DNA of 64,000 nt from Pinguiococcus pyrenoidosus (GCA_019677205.1 JAAMXY010000040.1:1-64000), one strand, 5' to 3'; positions 1 through 10,362 are shown, counted from the first letter of the stretch. Program-made: numbers and translations. Notes: generated by a model not told the origin, from the sequence alone.

Positions 1-1738
1 CCAACCATTCATCTGGACTCTCCTATCCTTCTCTACCCTACAACGGTTAGATCCCGTTCCCACACTAGCTACGGACATTCATTGGTTGGATCTTTCTGAT
101 GGCCTTATACAAGCTATAAAATCTTGATCAAGGGGCAACTATCAGATCACGTGCATTCAACTCTAACCTGAAGTTTTGAGTGGCTCGGAGGCGTCCAAGG
201 CGCCACAGCGGATCGTTGGGCATCATGTCGCCATCATGACCGTTGGCGCTCCCGCAATTTGCCCAACAGCACCATCTCGCCCAATGCTTCTGCGGATGTG
301 ATGAAGGCAACCTTTGCGGCGGCGGCGACGGCGGCGTCAGAACTGCGCCAAAGTGGATCCAGGATTGAACGCTGCGGAAGGGTTGAGGATGAGGACGACA
401 TGACTTGAGGGTGATGAGCGCAGCAATGGAGGTCCTCCGTCCCTCCATCGTCGCCGAGCCAAGTGGAAAAGGTCTCCGGCGCTTCTAGATGTGCTTGAGA
501 AGCTGGAAACGCTGCTCAGCAGTGGCGCCGAGAGTGTTGGCCTGTCACCAGGTCGTATCTCCCCGGCTCTTTGCTGCTGAAGATGTCCTCGGAAGTGCCC
601 TGGTGGGCGTTCGAAATGGGTTTTCGACTTGCGAAGCAGTGGCCTGGGTCGCTGTTTGGTAAACTGCAGCGAGACGGCCGCGCCAAGATGTCCAGGGAAA
701 GCTGGAATAGCTCCTGGCTATCCCACTTTGCGCTCAGAGTATCTTGTCTTTCTCCTTTTTCCTTTTTCCCTTTTGGGGGGAGGGGCGCTCACTGCACTGG
801 CAACCTGGTTGAAATGCTTCTCGTTCCTGTCATGATCGGCGTTGCTGTTGCCTCCGCAAGTGCGTCGAGCGCGGGACCCGTTTGGTAGGCATCGTTGTCT
901 TGCCTATGCTTGCGAGAGCTGTATCTTTGGTTCCTTTGGGAAGTCTTGAGACTTGCTAGTGCAAGCTTGGTGCGATCTTTCGTGGCCAAGGACTTGGCTA
1001 CATCTGGCATAGTCGGATTGCGCGGATTCGAGGACGCGCTTCCTGCCGCCTTGATGCCGTGAGCGTGATTTCCCCTGATGATGCCAGCCGTTGCACGTAT
1101 TGACAGCACTTGCGTGCTCAGTGCCAACGCTACCATACCGATGGAGGCAGTCTGCGCCATATCGCGCTCGGTTTTCGCGAGGCCCCATCACCTAAGCGTG
1201 GCGCCTGGCTCTGCTGCTGGCCGTCTCAGCAGATTTCGGTGACTAGAACCCAGCTGTGCTTGTTGCCGCTCGCGTCTACGATGTATTCCACTTGGGGATT
1301 TGATGTGAACAGGACAGCGGCGGGAGAGACAGAAAGAGATTCAAACCAAGGATGGATCGTTGCTCGCAGGGGTTTCGGACACAAAGCGGCCTCCTTGACG
1401 GGGCCATCACGGGACTAGAATCCTTGTCAGATCGGGTCAAGGCTGCTCTCGGACATGCGGAGTCAATCACGCGCGTTACTCAGAAGTTAAAAGACAAAAT
1501 CTTCGCAGAATTGCCGCCGCTAGGGGCGGCTGGAACAAGATTCGCCGCAGGGATCACGGCTGGACGGGAGCTTTGTAGCTCACGGCGCGGCACAGAGGAG
1601 TGTTTCGCCGGTGTTATTACCAGAGAAGGTCAAGAAGTAAGGAATCTCTGATACAAAAGGAAGGGGCACGGAGAAGACAAGACAGAAGAGGCGCAGGATC
1701 TGTCAGGGCGGGTGCGGCTATCCTGGGGCTTCGGTTGG
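1..1738. other. Gene-poor left flank, nothing assignable
   Basis: No reading frame here has convincing codon bias, a recognisable domain or splice-consistent exons. The open frames are short, overlap on both strands and look like GC-driven chance frames. It may hold UTR, intron or intergenic DNA of a gene that starts outside the window. Confidence 0.4.
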
Positions 1739-2038
1739 CTACGCAGCGGGTGCGGCGTCCGCCAAGAGCTGACCCCACCCTGCGGCGATTCCCTGGATCA
1801 GCTCCCTGGCCGCTTCGGCCATCGCCGTGCGCTGGTCTGGGTCTGCGTCGGTCTGCAAGACGGCGTCGAAGATCATTTCCAACACCGGAGCCTGGCCCTC
1901 GGCTGGACCCAAAGAGAGCTCGATGGGCAGCTGCGGTCGGCGCGCACCCATCCTCGCTGCCCTCTGAAGAGCGGTACAAACGGCGGCAGGTGCGCTGAAC
2001 GACGTCGCAAGCCAAAAAATCGCGCGCGCAGGCAACAC
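1739..2038 (-). CDS. Hypothetical terminal exon, paralogue of the one at 3435-3836
   Basis: A short minus-strand frame ends in a stop at 1739. The likely coding part follows a possible splice acceptor near 1972 and reads RMGARRPQLPIEL, then a helical, acidic stretch ending ELIQGIAAGWG. It resembles, in order and spacing, the frame at 3435-3836 on the same strand: both have RMG, a P-hydrophobic-E strand, an acidic middle and an A-A-L-I/V-G helix. I do not recognise the family. Upstream exons could not be assembled, so this may be the last exon of a gene or a decayed copy. Confidence 0.22.
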   Translation of the reverse strand: MLPARAIFWLATSFSAPAAVCTALQRAARMGARRPQLPIELSLGPAEGQAPVLEMIFDAVLQTDADPDQRTAMAEAARELIQGIAAGWGQLLADAAPAA

Positions 2039-3434
2039 GGCCCGAGAGAGACCCGCCGAATGGGAACAATGAAGTACAGGAGTAGGTCTTTGTGGAATCG
2101 GAGCGACAACGGATTGGCCAACGTTGGCTTGGGAGGAAAAGATGATTGGTCCACACTATCATTACCATTGAAGCTGACGATCGAGATGTCATGCTCTGCT
2201 CTCGAATAGCCGAAGAGCGCCTCCGGAAACTGAACGGCAACTTCGCGCTTGCTCTTCCCCTATACGGCGGATGGCAGCATCGGGGGAGACGGGGCGCTGC
2301 TCGGAGGGGAAGGAACAGCGCAAGAAACGACGGTTGTGCGCGGCGGCGGCTGCGGCAAGTGGGCCTTCAGCGGCACGTGCGCGACTTGATCCCAACGCCC
2401 GCCAGTGGTCTGGTGACCGAGCGCTTGCTTTGCGGCGACTCCATGGGCTTCAAAGATAGATGCCCATCAAGATGAAGGCGAGCTTGGCGTGGGAAGCGCC
2501 TCCGATGTGGGAAAGTGCTCATGCGATGCGAAGTGGAGACGGGCGGTGCACCCCGCCATCGTCAAGCTCTCGCCGCACCTGCTAGCAGCGTGATGCTGCT
2601 GTGGAGAAGCCGATTGGGGAAGCTGTTCGCAGACGATCCGTTTCCAAGCTGGGACCTTCGGCTGTAAGACCAGTGCTAGGGGCACTACGAGACTGTCTCG
2701 TGGCTGTCTGTGATGCGCACGGGGCCCAACGATGGACTCGGGCTAGGACTCAGTCTGCCAGGCGGCTGCTGCGCTCGCAATCGTGCGTGGATCACGGACA
2801 CACGACGCCTTCCGCCGTGCACGAAGAGCTGCTGGCCGATGTATGCCGAACGGTAAAGCGGTCCGCTTCTCCTCTGGGCAGAGGAAGCACCAGACAGCTT
2901 TGGAGCACGGCGGGCTGGCTTCGGTAGTCCGCATCTTGCGGAAGGTGGTAGTGCACCGTGGATGAATCGGTGCTGAAGTAGGATCCTCGTTGTGCCTTGG
3001 AGCAAGCGCGAAACAAACGTCAGCATGATCTTGGCGGGCATGCAGGGGGGTTCCGCCGCGGATGAAAGCGAGAGGAAGGGCTCTTCGCCCGAAGATCTCA
3101 ACACTGCTTCCTCTCCTTGTGCCTCCCAAGGGCCATATGCCCGGGCAATTTTCACGTTCCCCAACCACACTTGTTACAACACGACCACTAGCCGCTTTCT
3201 TTCCCCTATGTACAAGATGAGCTGATCGACATGCGCTGAAGCATGTTCTCCTCAACAGCGACTAGCTTCCCCCTAATACTCACAGAAGTAGGGCACCAGC
3301 GGAGATGCGACGATGCGCGATGCATTGGCAGTGATCTGCACACATAGCTTTCCGGATGATCGCTCACAGCTTTCCGGATGATCACGCGGGACTTGAACAA
3401 CGAGACGACAGCCACATTGCGTGGCTGTCCTTTC
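2039..3434. other. No supported gene; possible introns of the flanking exons
   Basis: Short open frames on both strands overlap without a consistent signal. If 1739-2038 and 3435-3836 are exons of minus-strand genes, this stretch would hold upstream exons or introns of the first one. I could not assemble them. Confidence 0.3.
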
Positions 3435-3836
3435 TCATGACGCCGCACTTGACTTCGAAACGGCTTGGCTCTCGGCTGAATCTTGTGCGTCAGTCCCCTG
3501 TTCGTCGTTCTCCGCTGGCGCCGCGGCCGCCGCAGCGCTTCCGTCGGCGATGTCTCTCGGCATCAGGAGGCCGTTGACCAACGCCCGCAGCGCCTGCTGG
3601 AGTTGCTCGTCGTGTTCTTCGGCGGAATCGGACACCTGAACCACAACCGCCAAGCTGTGGCGCGTTCCAGCGCCGATCTCCAGCGGAAAGGCGGCATTGC
3701 GCACTTCGTCCCGTGTGGATCCCATCCGACGAGCCTTCGCGCGCCGCTTTCGACCCTTCGAGAGAAACTGCGCACGACTTCCGGCGGGCGCTCGCGCAAG
3801 TGCGGGCGCCCGCCGGATCGGCCAAGCTCAGTGGGT
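3435..3836 (-). CDS. Hypothetical basic/acidic exon, tandem paralogue of 1739-2038
   Basis: An open minus-strand frame runs from a stop near 3837 to a stop at 3435. It carries a basic stretch (SKGRKRRAKARRMG), then FPLEIGAGTRHS, a strand-rich segment (LAVVVQVSD), an acidic helix (AEEHDEQLQQALRALVNGLL) and an Ala/Ser-rich tail. The internal Met at 3725 is a possible start, but the basic stretch before it looks coding. Similarity in order and spacing to 1739-2038 suggests a tandem duplication. The family is not recognised and the gene structure is unknown. Confidence 0.25.
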
Positions 3837-4361
3837 ATGAGGAATGGAATTGCAACTAAAGGCAAGCTTCCAAACCCGCAGAGAACTTGATTGGTAGAAT
3901 ACTTGGTTCATGTTATGGAGGCTGAAATATTGGATGAATCTCACATTGAGTCTTGTCCATAGTATGCATGCGAGGAATGCTCGAGAACATGAGCACAGCA
4001 TGTTCATATTTTAAATTTTGTGTCTTCCTCGATCACTGGTTGATATAGTCTGCTGCTCGCACAAAACGGTTCTTTTGCTCAACGGAGCCGAATCCTCTGG
4101 GTCGGTAATTGGTCGTTTTATGGCAACGCAGGCGCTCTCGGTGCACCCTGTGCGGAGGTTCTTTGGAGTTCCATGAAACCGTATCTATCATTCCTTGTGC
4201 ATGCCTCCTACACGACAAGTGGGTGGCCGAGATGACGTGGGAATCTGGATCCTGCAACCCTTGATCGGTTCTTGTGCACACATCTGGCACGGGAAAGTTT
4301 CCTCGAACAGCCGACAAACATGAAGACTCCCAACGTGATGAGCCGTTGCTCGCCACAACGG
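3837..4361. other. Intergenic, locally AT-rich
   Basis: No gene is supported. Base composition drops from GC-rich to AT-rich around 3890-4030, the pattern seen at several other intergenic sites in this window. Confidence 0.4.
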
Positions 4362-4493
4362 CGGCCGCCTGTTGTGATCAGCGCTCGGCCGCCTGTTGTG
4401 ATCATCAGCGCTCGGCCGCCTGTTGTGATCATCAGCGCTCGGCCGCCTGTTGTGATCAGCGCTCGCTCGGCCGCCTGTTGTGATCAGCGCTCG
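4362..4493. repeat. Minisatellite, five copies of a 24-27 bp unit
   Basis: Five head-to-tail copies of a unit beginning CGGCCGCCTGTTGTGATCA occur. Unit length varies because of an extra ATC or an extra CGCT in some copies. Each copy carries the palindromes CGGCCG and TGATCA. The copies are nearly identical, which suggests recent expansion. It lies upstream of the Ctf8 gene and is not inside a convincing coding frame. Confidence 0.85.
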
Positions 4494-4841
4494 TGATCCA
4501 TCGCGCCTTCGCTTCGCCGTCGCTGCTTGCTCGTCACGGCCTCCGCTGCTGCGCAACTTCGACGCTAGGGTGCGCAGACGCAACTGACGCAGGAGAGCGC
4601 GTGAGGTGTTGGGGCGCTCGCGCTCCGAGACCCAACTCGGAGTCCGCTCGGTCAGCGAGCCGCCTTGTCTATACTGCGCCCCTCTGTAGTACCTATCCGC
4701 ATCATTTCCCGCCAAAACCACCCCTCTTCTTTTCATCCCTCCGTTCAAACTCCCCAATTCTCCAATTTTGCAATTTTCTTCGACATCGGGGGAAAGAGGG
4801 CGCGAAGGCTTGCTTGCTCGAGGGCGCAACGCTTCCAGCAG
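4494..4841. promoter_or_regulatory. 5' flank of the Ctf8 gene
   Basis: About 350 bp lie between the minisatellite and the Ctf8 start. The second half is pyrimidine-rich (4690-4775), as often seen near transcription starts, but no defined promoter element can be named. Confidence 0.3.
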
Positions 4842-5448
4842 ATGCGGGTCCCGCTGAGGTACCCGACTGGCGTGACGGACGAGACGGGCCTGCCGCTCTG
4901 GTCTATGGTAGAGCTGCAGGGGCACATCGACGCGGACGGCGCTTTGGCGGGCGTGGATCTTGGCGTCCTGGTACCTGCTGCGTTGAAGGCTGGGCAGTCC
5001 ACAAAGAACTTGCTGTCCAGCAATCGTGCTCTCCAGCACCCTCACGCGCACACATGCCACTCTTGGAAATCCAGGAGGCGTCACGGACGGGCGAGCCACT
5101 TCTGCGGATCGGATCGCATCAGCTCACGGGGAAAGTGATCAAGCTGCCGGAGCCTCTGCTGGTCTTGGACTCGGACCAGCTGCTGGAGCGGCCAGAAGGC
5201 GGCGCAGATCAGGTGAGCCGAGGCTGTGTGGCGGGCTGTGAGAAGCTGGAGAAGAAAGAAGGAGGTCTGCAGGCGGCATCGCTCCCTCAGGTCTCACCCC
5301 CTTCTCCCCCGCCTTCGGAAAACCACCACGAACAACCCAACAAAACCAACCCCCCCCCAAATAGAGAGAAGTGGTGGTCGTGGGGATTATCCGGGAGAAG
5401 CTCTGCTTCCAATCGAGACCACGAATGATGGTCGCGTCCAAGACGTGA
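4842..5448 (+). CDS. CTF8: Ctf8-like subunit of the Ctf18 alternative clamp loader
   Basis: Three exons: 4842-4970, 5075-5212 and 5365-5448, joined in phase 0, give 116 aa, close to the usual Ctf8 size. Ctf8 binds Dcc1 and Ctf18 in the alternative RFC complex that loads PCNA and supports sister-chromatid cohesion. The matches are ordered: [11 protein letters not shown] (family W-x-x-x-ELQG), LAGVDLGVL, then [20 protein letters not shown] (family IG-H-L-GK-L-KP), then the C-terminal [17 protein letters not shown] (family I+.KI.FK.RP). All introns have GT-AG ends. The start is the first ATG before the conserved strand. The gene converges with the oxygenase gene, 132 bp away. Confidence 0.85.
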
Positions 5449-5580
5449 AACAGAGGGGGATTCGTTCTTGCTGGTGTTGTCGTTGGGCCTGTTCTTGTCG
5501 CCTACGGCTACGGCTGCAGCTACGGTTGGCTTCGTTCTCTTAGGAGCGAAGAGACCCCCTAGCTTTCACGTTCAAGGTCA

Positions 5581-6666
5581 TCACATCCCATACAGATCCT
5601 TCAAGGCCGGGCTCAGCTTGAAGCAGCGCTGGAAGAGCTGCAGCGCCTCCTGCTCCCGCTGGTTCCCAGCCAGGCGCTCCGCCTCGCAGTACATGGCAAA
5701 GGCCTCGCGGTCGGCGGGGGTGTCGCAGATCGGCGGCGTTCGCGTGTACATCAAGTCCGTCCGCAAGATGTACTTGACCTCGCCCGGCCCCGGAGGCACG
5801 CCCTCGTGGACGTGGTTGTGGTAGAAGCAAAGGATGCGCCCAGCCTTGGGCTGCACGGTCGCCAAGACGTGCCGCGCCTGCCCAGTGATGCGGCCCTGCT
5901 CGTCGGGCGCCAGGCAGGCCGTCTGCTGGTCGACGTAGAACCGGGTGCCTCCGCCCTGCTCGCAGTCGTTCAGGTACACAATGGCCGTGAGCATGCTACG
6001 CGTGTTCAGGTCCTCCACGCTGTAGCCGTCCGTGTGCGGCGCGAAGTGACCGCCGCTCTCGTAGCGCGCGATCAGCAGGTTGGGGTTGATGCCGCTGGGC
6101 ACCCACCTGCCCAGTGTCGCTCTCTCCCCGCGCCGATCCTCTTCGCTGCGAATGTGCAGGTCGCCTTCCCTCGTCACCGCCACGCCAACGCGGCGCCACA
6201 GCTCCGCGGCCAGCGCCTCGTGCCGCGCGACCTCCAGCGTATCGGCATTGCGGAAGTCTCGTCGAGCCGCCGCTCCCGGGTCCCAGAAGCTCAGGCCCAG
6301 CTCCTCCGCCGCCTGCACCATGGCCTCGCATTCCTCCCTGCTCAGCACGCCGTCCAGCGTGTATGCCTCCAGCTCGTCGTGGACGCCGCGCCGCGTGGCC
6401 GCAACGGCCTGGCACTGTTCATCGGAATACCGGGTCGCCAGCTGGACAGAGACGGCCTCCGCCTCGCTCAACGCGCGCTTCTCCGCGGGCTTGGGCAAGC
6501 GGGCCACAGAGCTCGAGTCGCCCGTGACCTCGGGGCCAGGAACCGCGGGGTCCGAAGTCGGCGCAAGCGGCGCGTCGGGCGCTAGAACGGCCTCTGCAAA
6601 GGCCGCTGCGTTCTCCAGCCCAAAGAGCTCCTGGAAAATGGCCTCCTCCGCCTCCTCCTGGGCCAT
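5581..6666 (-). CDS. Prolyl 4-hydroxylase-like 2OG-Fe(II) oxygenase
   Basis: Single exon, 361 aa from the Met at 6666. It is predicted to hydroxylate a protein prolyl (or related) residue using 2-oxoglutarate and Fe(II). The P4H core is intact: the iron facial triad is visible as HFAPHTDGY (His and Asp) and HEGVPPG (second His), and the 2OG-binding basic residue is the Lys or Arg in EVKYILRTD. It lacks a clear signal peptide, unlike ER collagen-type P4Hs, so a cytosolic or nuclear role is possible. The last ~45 residues form a TPR-like helix pair. The frame is open to 6780, but that extension lies antisense to the neuferricin signal peptide and is low-complexity, so I prefer 6666. It is head-to-head with neuferricin, the two ATGs overlapping by 2 bp. 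Confidence 0.88.
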   Translation of the reverse strand: MAQEEAEEAIFQELFGLENAAAFAEAVLAPDAPLAPTSDPAVPGPEVTGDSSSVARLPKPAEKRALSEAEAVSVQLATRYSDEQCQAVAATRRGVHDELEAYTLDGVLSREECEAMVQAAEELGLSFWDPGAAARRDFRNADTLEVARHEALAAELWRRVGVAVTREGDLHIRSEEDRRGERATLGRWVPSGINPNLLIARYESGGHFAPHTDGYSVEDLNTRSMLTAIVYLNDCEQGGGTRFYVDQQTACLAPDEQGRITGQARHVLATVQPKAGRILCFYHNHVHEGVPPGPGEVKYILRTDLMYTRTPPICDTPADREAFAMYCEAERLAGNQREQEALQLFQRCFKLSPALKDLYGM

Positions 6667-6668
6667 GG
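6663..6668. promoter_or_regulatory. CCATGG palindrome carrying both start codons of a divergent pair
   Basis: The plus-strand ATG of neuferricin is at 6665-6667. The minus-strand ATG of the oxygenase occupies 6666-6664. Each start sits in a GCC-ATG-GCC context. If both are used, each mRNA leader must lie over the other gene's coding sequence. Confidence 0.7.
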
Positions 6669-7474
6669 CCCTCGTGCTTGTAGCCGCACTGGCGGGGCGA
6701 GCTGGCGCCGAGGAGCTGCGGCGCGAGCTGCCGCCGGGGGTGGCCGGCAACAAGCCGCTGTGGACGGAGGAGAGGCTCAAGGCCGACGGCCGCCTGCTGC
6801 TGGTGGTGCTGGGCGAGGTGTACGACGTGTCCTCGGCGGAGCACTACTACGGGAAGGGCGCCAGCTACGGCGTGTTCGTGGCGCAGGACGCCACACGGGC
6901 CTTCGTCAGCGGAGAGTTCGAAGAAGACGACGCCACGGCGGACATCAGCGATTTTGACGGGAGCAAGTGCCTGGGAGTCAAGCACTGGCTGGACTTCTAC
7001 CGCTTCCACGACACCTACCGCTTCCAGGGCCTGCTCGTGGGCCGCTACTACGATGCGCAGGGGAAGCCCACGCAGGCGTGGCACGACTTTGCCGACTGCT
7101 GCGAGGCTGGCTTTGAGCTGCGAGAGGCGGACAAGAGGATGGACCAGGAGCGGCCGCGGTGCTCGAGCAAGTGGACGGCGGCTGCCGGGGGCCGGGTCTG
7201 GTGTGAACCGCCTCGAGTGCCGCGCAAGGTCACCTCGGCGGAAGGAGGGAAGCAGATCTGCCGCTGCTTCATGCCGGAGACCAGCGAGGAACCGTCGCTG
7301 CGTACCGACGTGACGGCCTACCGTGACTGCGACCCTCGGGCGCATGAGTGCCAGACTACGCCGCCCAAGAAGAAGAATCAGCCGCCACAGCCGCCGCAGC
7401 AGCCGCAGCAAGAAGGAGAAGAAGGGAAGGCGGAGGCGTCTTACAAAAAAGTGTCTCCCGAGCAAGATCTGTAG
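6665..7474 (+). CDS. CYB5D2: Neuferricin-like cytochrome b5/MAPR heme-binding protein
   Basis: Single exon, 269 aa. A signal peptide (MALVLVAALAGRAGA) fixes the start. The MAPR-type cytochrome b5 fold follows: RLKADGRLLLVVLGEVYDVS, then GASYGVFVAQDATRAF, matching the neuferricin order 'YLALLGRVYDVS ... Y..FAG.DASRAF'. The second half also matches neuferricin, with a Cys-rich module (RCSSKW, RVWCEPP, ICRCF), so this is CYB5D2 rather than neudesin or PGRMC. The C-terminus is a Gln/Pro/Lys-rich tail. Neuferricin is a secreted or ER-luminal heme protein of poorly known function. The pair with an oxygenase is suggestive, but there is no evidence of a functional link. It converges with the glutathione synthetase gene, about 120 bp away. 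Confidence 0.88.
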   Translation: MALVLVAALAGRAGAEELRRELPPGVAGNKPLWTEERLKADGRLLLVVLGEVYDVSSAEHYYGKGASYGVFVAQDATRAFVSGEFEEDDATADISDFDGSKCLGVKHWLDFYRFHDTYRFQGLLVGRYYDAQGKPTQAWHDFADCCEAGFELREADKRMDQERPRCSSKWTAAAGGRVWCEPPRVPRKVTSAEGGKQICRCFMPETSEEPSLRTDVTAYRDCDPRAHECQTTPPKKKNQPPQPPQQPQQEGEEGKAEASYKKVSPEQDL

Positions 7475-7595
7475 AACGTCGTCGTCGAGCGGGAAACGCC
7501 GGCAATGCTGATGAGCCAGCGCAGCGGCGGCGGCAGCAGCGGCAGAGTGTTGTTTTTCCCGTTTTTCATCATTTCTATTTTTCCTTTTTCGAGCT

Positions 7596-9902
7596 TCAAG
7601 CAGAAAGATCTTGTCGGAGCGCTTCTCGCCTCTCTTCACATGCCGCCTCGATCGCTTCGATCTGCGTGAGGCAGGACTTGATTTCCGCGCGGTCCCCAAC
7701 GATGAAGGGGCTGCTCAAGCAAGCATACCCAGCTGCGACGCCACCTTCATCGACCCCTATCGGTTTCGACCTCAGAATGAAGCCTGGCATGTGCGTGTTG
7801 TGTGGGGACCAAAGGGGAGAGCGCAACTGGGATCAGCACTCGGCAGCTTGCGAGTCGTCAAGGTCCGGACAGCTATGCCACATCCTACCTGCAGCGGTGT
7901 TCACCGCGGGAGGCTTCCCCGGCGCTCCCAGGTACAGACCGAAGACGCCCAGCTCGTGGAGCGCTGCCGTCGTCTGGACGTTGTGCACGTCTGGCATGGT
8001 GTTGGCGCCCTTGACAAACTCGAACTCGGTCTTCTTCTTGAGCAAGGCGGCCGCTTGTGGCCGCGGTCTAAGCCGCTGCATCAAGATGTGTGCCGACAGA
8101 TCAGTTTGCGTCATCCCGCCCTCCTCCGGGGACCGCAGGGCGTCGCGCACATCTTCCCCATAGAGATTGTTGCCGCCGCCCTCCCGCTGCGGCTTGATCA
8201 CGTACTCGGAGAAGTTCTCCTTCGCGTCGTCAACGGCGCGAGTCACCTCCGCGTCAGACTCGACCTCCCCGAGAGGCCAGAGACCGGCAAATGTCTCCCG
8301 CAGGGCGCTCGCTTCGTCGGCATCGAGAAAGGCCTCGACCCCGCCAGGTGCGGCGAGCTCCTGCTGCACCTATGATGAAAGAAGAACGGTGATAGTGTGA
8401 GCCTCGGCGGAGACATCCTCCGCGGACCGACCAATCTTGTCCGCTCCCACCTTCTTGGTACCGGCGAGTTGGTATGCGACGCTTGGGCATTGGATCGCCG
8501 CGCTCCTTTCCATTAGGAGCCGTGCCTCCCAAGTCGCATCCTCGACTTTGCGAGAAGATGCCAAGACAAAGGACAAAGTTAGCACCAAAACCACGTGACG
8601 CAGCTGCGGCGAGCTTCTTCCCTCCTGCCCGCGCCACCACTCACCGGTGTGGCCCTGTAGAACGCCATTGGGATCTTCTTCGTAGTCCTCTGGGCCGTAT
8701 CCTGCTCGGTAGTACACTACGCTAACCTCGACGGCGCCTTCGCCGTCCCACTCCAGTGGCCTTTCATCCAAGAACTCATCGGATGCTTCCACCGGGGCTC
8801 CCCCCTCGGGCAGCAGCAGGAGCTTGGGCCGGCCGCCCGCGCTTCGCTGGAGTCGAAGGCGGCATCGCAGCTCCGGTAGCGTTGCTCGTACCACGGGGAT
8901 CCTAGAAACGATATCAGCTTCCACGCGCTCAACAACCCATCCGATTTGCCTCGCCTGCGATACGCACCCAAACTGATCCATCAGCTCCATCTCAACGAGG
9001 CGCTGATCGTTGACGTTCGACTCCCCGTGCTGGACGACGAAAAGCACCACGAGTCCGTTGGCCGCAGGCGCTGAAGACGCATCCACATAGAGCTTGTGGG
9101 CGCTGGCCATCGCCAGCGCAATGTTGTACAGCGCGCCATTGGGCGGCAGCGCTACCTCTGCTGGGCCCAGCGGCTCTTCTGCCTCTTCTTTCTCCTCCTC
9201 CTCCTCCTCCTCCTCTTCCTCGTTGTCCTCGTTGTCGTCGGAGCCCTCGAATCCAGCGCTCTTGCTCATCGCGCTGTCCCGATTCCGCCCCAGCATAGTC
9301 GCCAGCTCGTCCCGGACGTCCTGCTGGGCACCAAAGCGGCGGAGCATGTGGCGGTGCATGGCAGACAGCTTGGAGGACAAGCCGCCAAAGGACGACGCCA
9401 CCGTGTTGAGCTCCACCTGCTTCACCAGCGCGCCGTCGCTGCCCTCGGGGTCGTGCAGCATGTAGTCCGAGCGGTGCACGCCCAGCATCGGGCGGGTGTC
9501 TAGGCCCTCTAGACTCTGGGCTCTCACGGCCAGCATGCGGGCCACGAAGGGGTCCGACTCGGCGGTTCGTTGAAGAACATTTGGCAGCCAGGTCGGGTCC
9601 CGGACCACGTTGTCCACCAGCACGTTGTACACCGGGCCCAGCGCGAAGCAGCGCTCCAGCTCCCGAGCCGGCAGGGCAGCAGGCAGCAGACTCATGGGCA
9701 CCGGGCGGCTGTTGGTGCTGATGGAGGCGGCGTCGTCCAGCACCAGCAGCCCGTTGCAGCGGCCGTAGGCGATGGCGTGCTCCGCCAGCCTCTGCACGGC
9801 CGCGGGAGACAGCGGGAATCGTCCAGCTGCTGCCGAGGGACTCCCCGCTACTTCCCACATTGAAGCCGCGGCGACGGAGAGGAAAATGGCACGCGAGAAC
9901 AT
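7596..9902 (-). CDS. GSS: Glutathione synthetase, eukaryotic type
   Basis: Four exons: 9902-8645, 8545-8451, 8369-7889 and 7783-7596, with consistent phases; 673 aa against about 475 in animals. It joins gamma-glutamylcysteine and glycine with ATP to make glutathione. Landmarks in order: MLGVHRSDYML, KQVELNTVASSFGGL, VVYYRAGY, DATWEARLLMERS, YQLAGTKK, then the ATP-grasp loop KPQREGGGNNLYGE, ELGVFGLYLG and the terminal SKPIGVDEGGVAAGYA. The extra length comes from an N-terminal leader (MFSRAIFLSVAAASMW, signal- or transit-like), a Glu-rich insert (9195-9260) and an insert near the ATP-grasp loop. Intron 1 (8546-8644, 99 bp) has no stop and keeps frame. The start is the Met at 9902; a Met 63 bp upstream is also in frame. 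Confidence 0.9.
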
Positions 9903-10280
9903 TGTCGGTGGCGCTTTGGAACGACCGAGATCCTCGGGTGCGCACTTGTGCGCCCGCCTGTACAAGAGGGGTTTCGAAGCGGCGGAACGCCCGACGTCGC
10001 GCTGAGCGTGACCCCAGCTCCGTGGATGAGGAGCACAGATGCGCTTGAGCCGCGCGTCGGATGGCGAATGAGGAGGGGAGGAATGAGTGAAGAGTTGAGG
10101 ATTTGAGCAGGTGGGTAAGGTTAGGGGGTTTTGACCGATGCGCGGGAGCTTCCAAGGAGAAGACCAGCATGGGCATGAGGGCCAAGAGACAAGGAGAGCG
10201 AGGCGCTGTACTCCTTATGTGCGAGTCTTACAGGAGAATCTGCGAAACGAGATGATAATTCTACATGGCAGACGCTTTCC
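9903..10280. promoter_or_regulatory. Upstream region of glutathione synthetase
   Basis: A tandem same-strand arrangement: the GSS promoter must lie here, downstream of the YVH1 3' end. No specific element is recognisable. The stretch 10050-10130 is purine-rich on the plus strand. Confidence 0.3.
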
Positions 10281-10362
10281 GATGGCGCAGCCATGTGCTC
10301 TCACATGGCGCGGCCATTTGCCCTCGCACGGCGCGGCCGGTTGCACTCCTACGGCGCACCCG
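10281..10362. repeat. Degenerate 23-24 bp tandem repeat, about 3.5 copies
   Basis: Successive units begin GATGGCGCAGCCATG, ACATGGCGCGGCCATT, GCACGGCGCGGCCGG and CTACGGCGCACCCGG, with spacing of about 23 bp. It lies just beyond the 3' end of the YVH1 gene, probably in its 3' UTR. Confidence 0.6.

Noticed and set aside
4362-4493. Possible CRISPR array
   Set aside because: The units are contiguous tandem copies without unique spacers and lie in a eukaryotic genome.
6080-6664. Upstream extension of the neuferricin frame
   Set aside because: The extra 195 codons are antisense to the oxygenase and Ser/Arg-rich; the signal peptide begins exactly at 6665.
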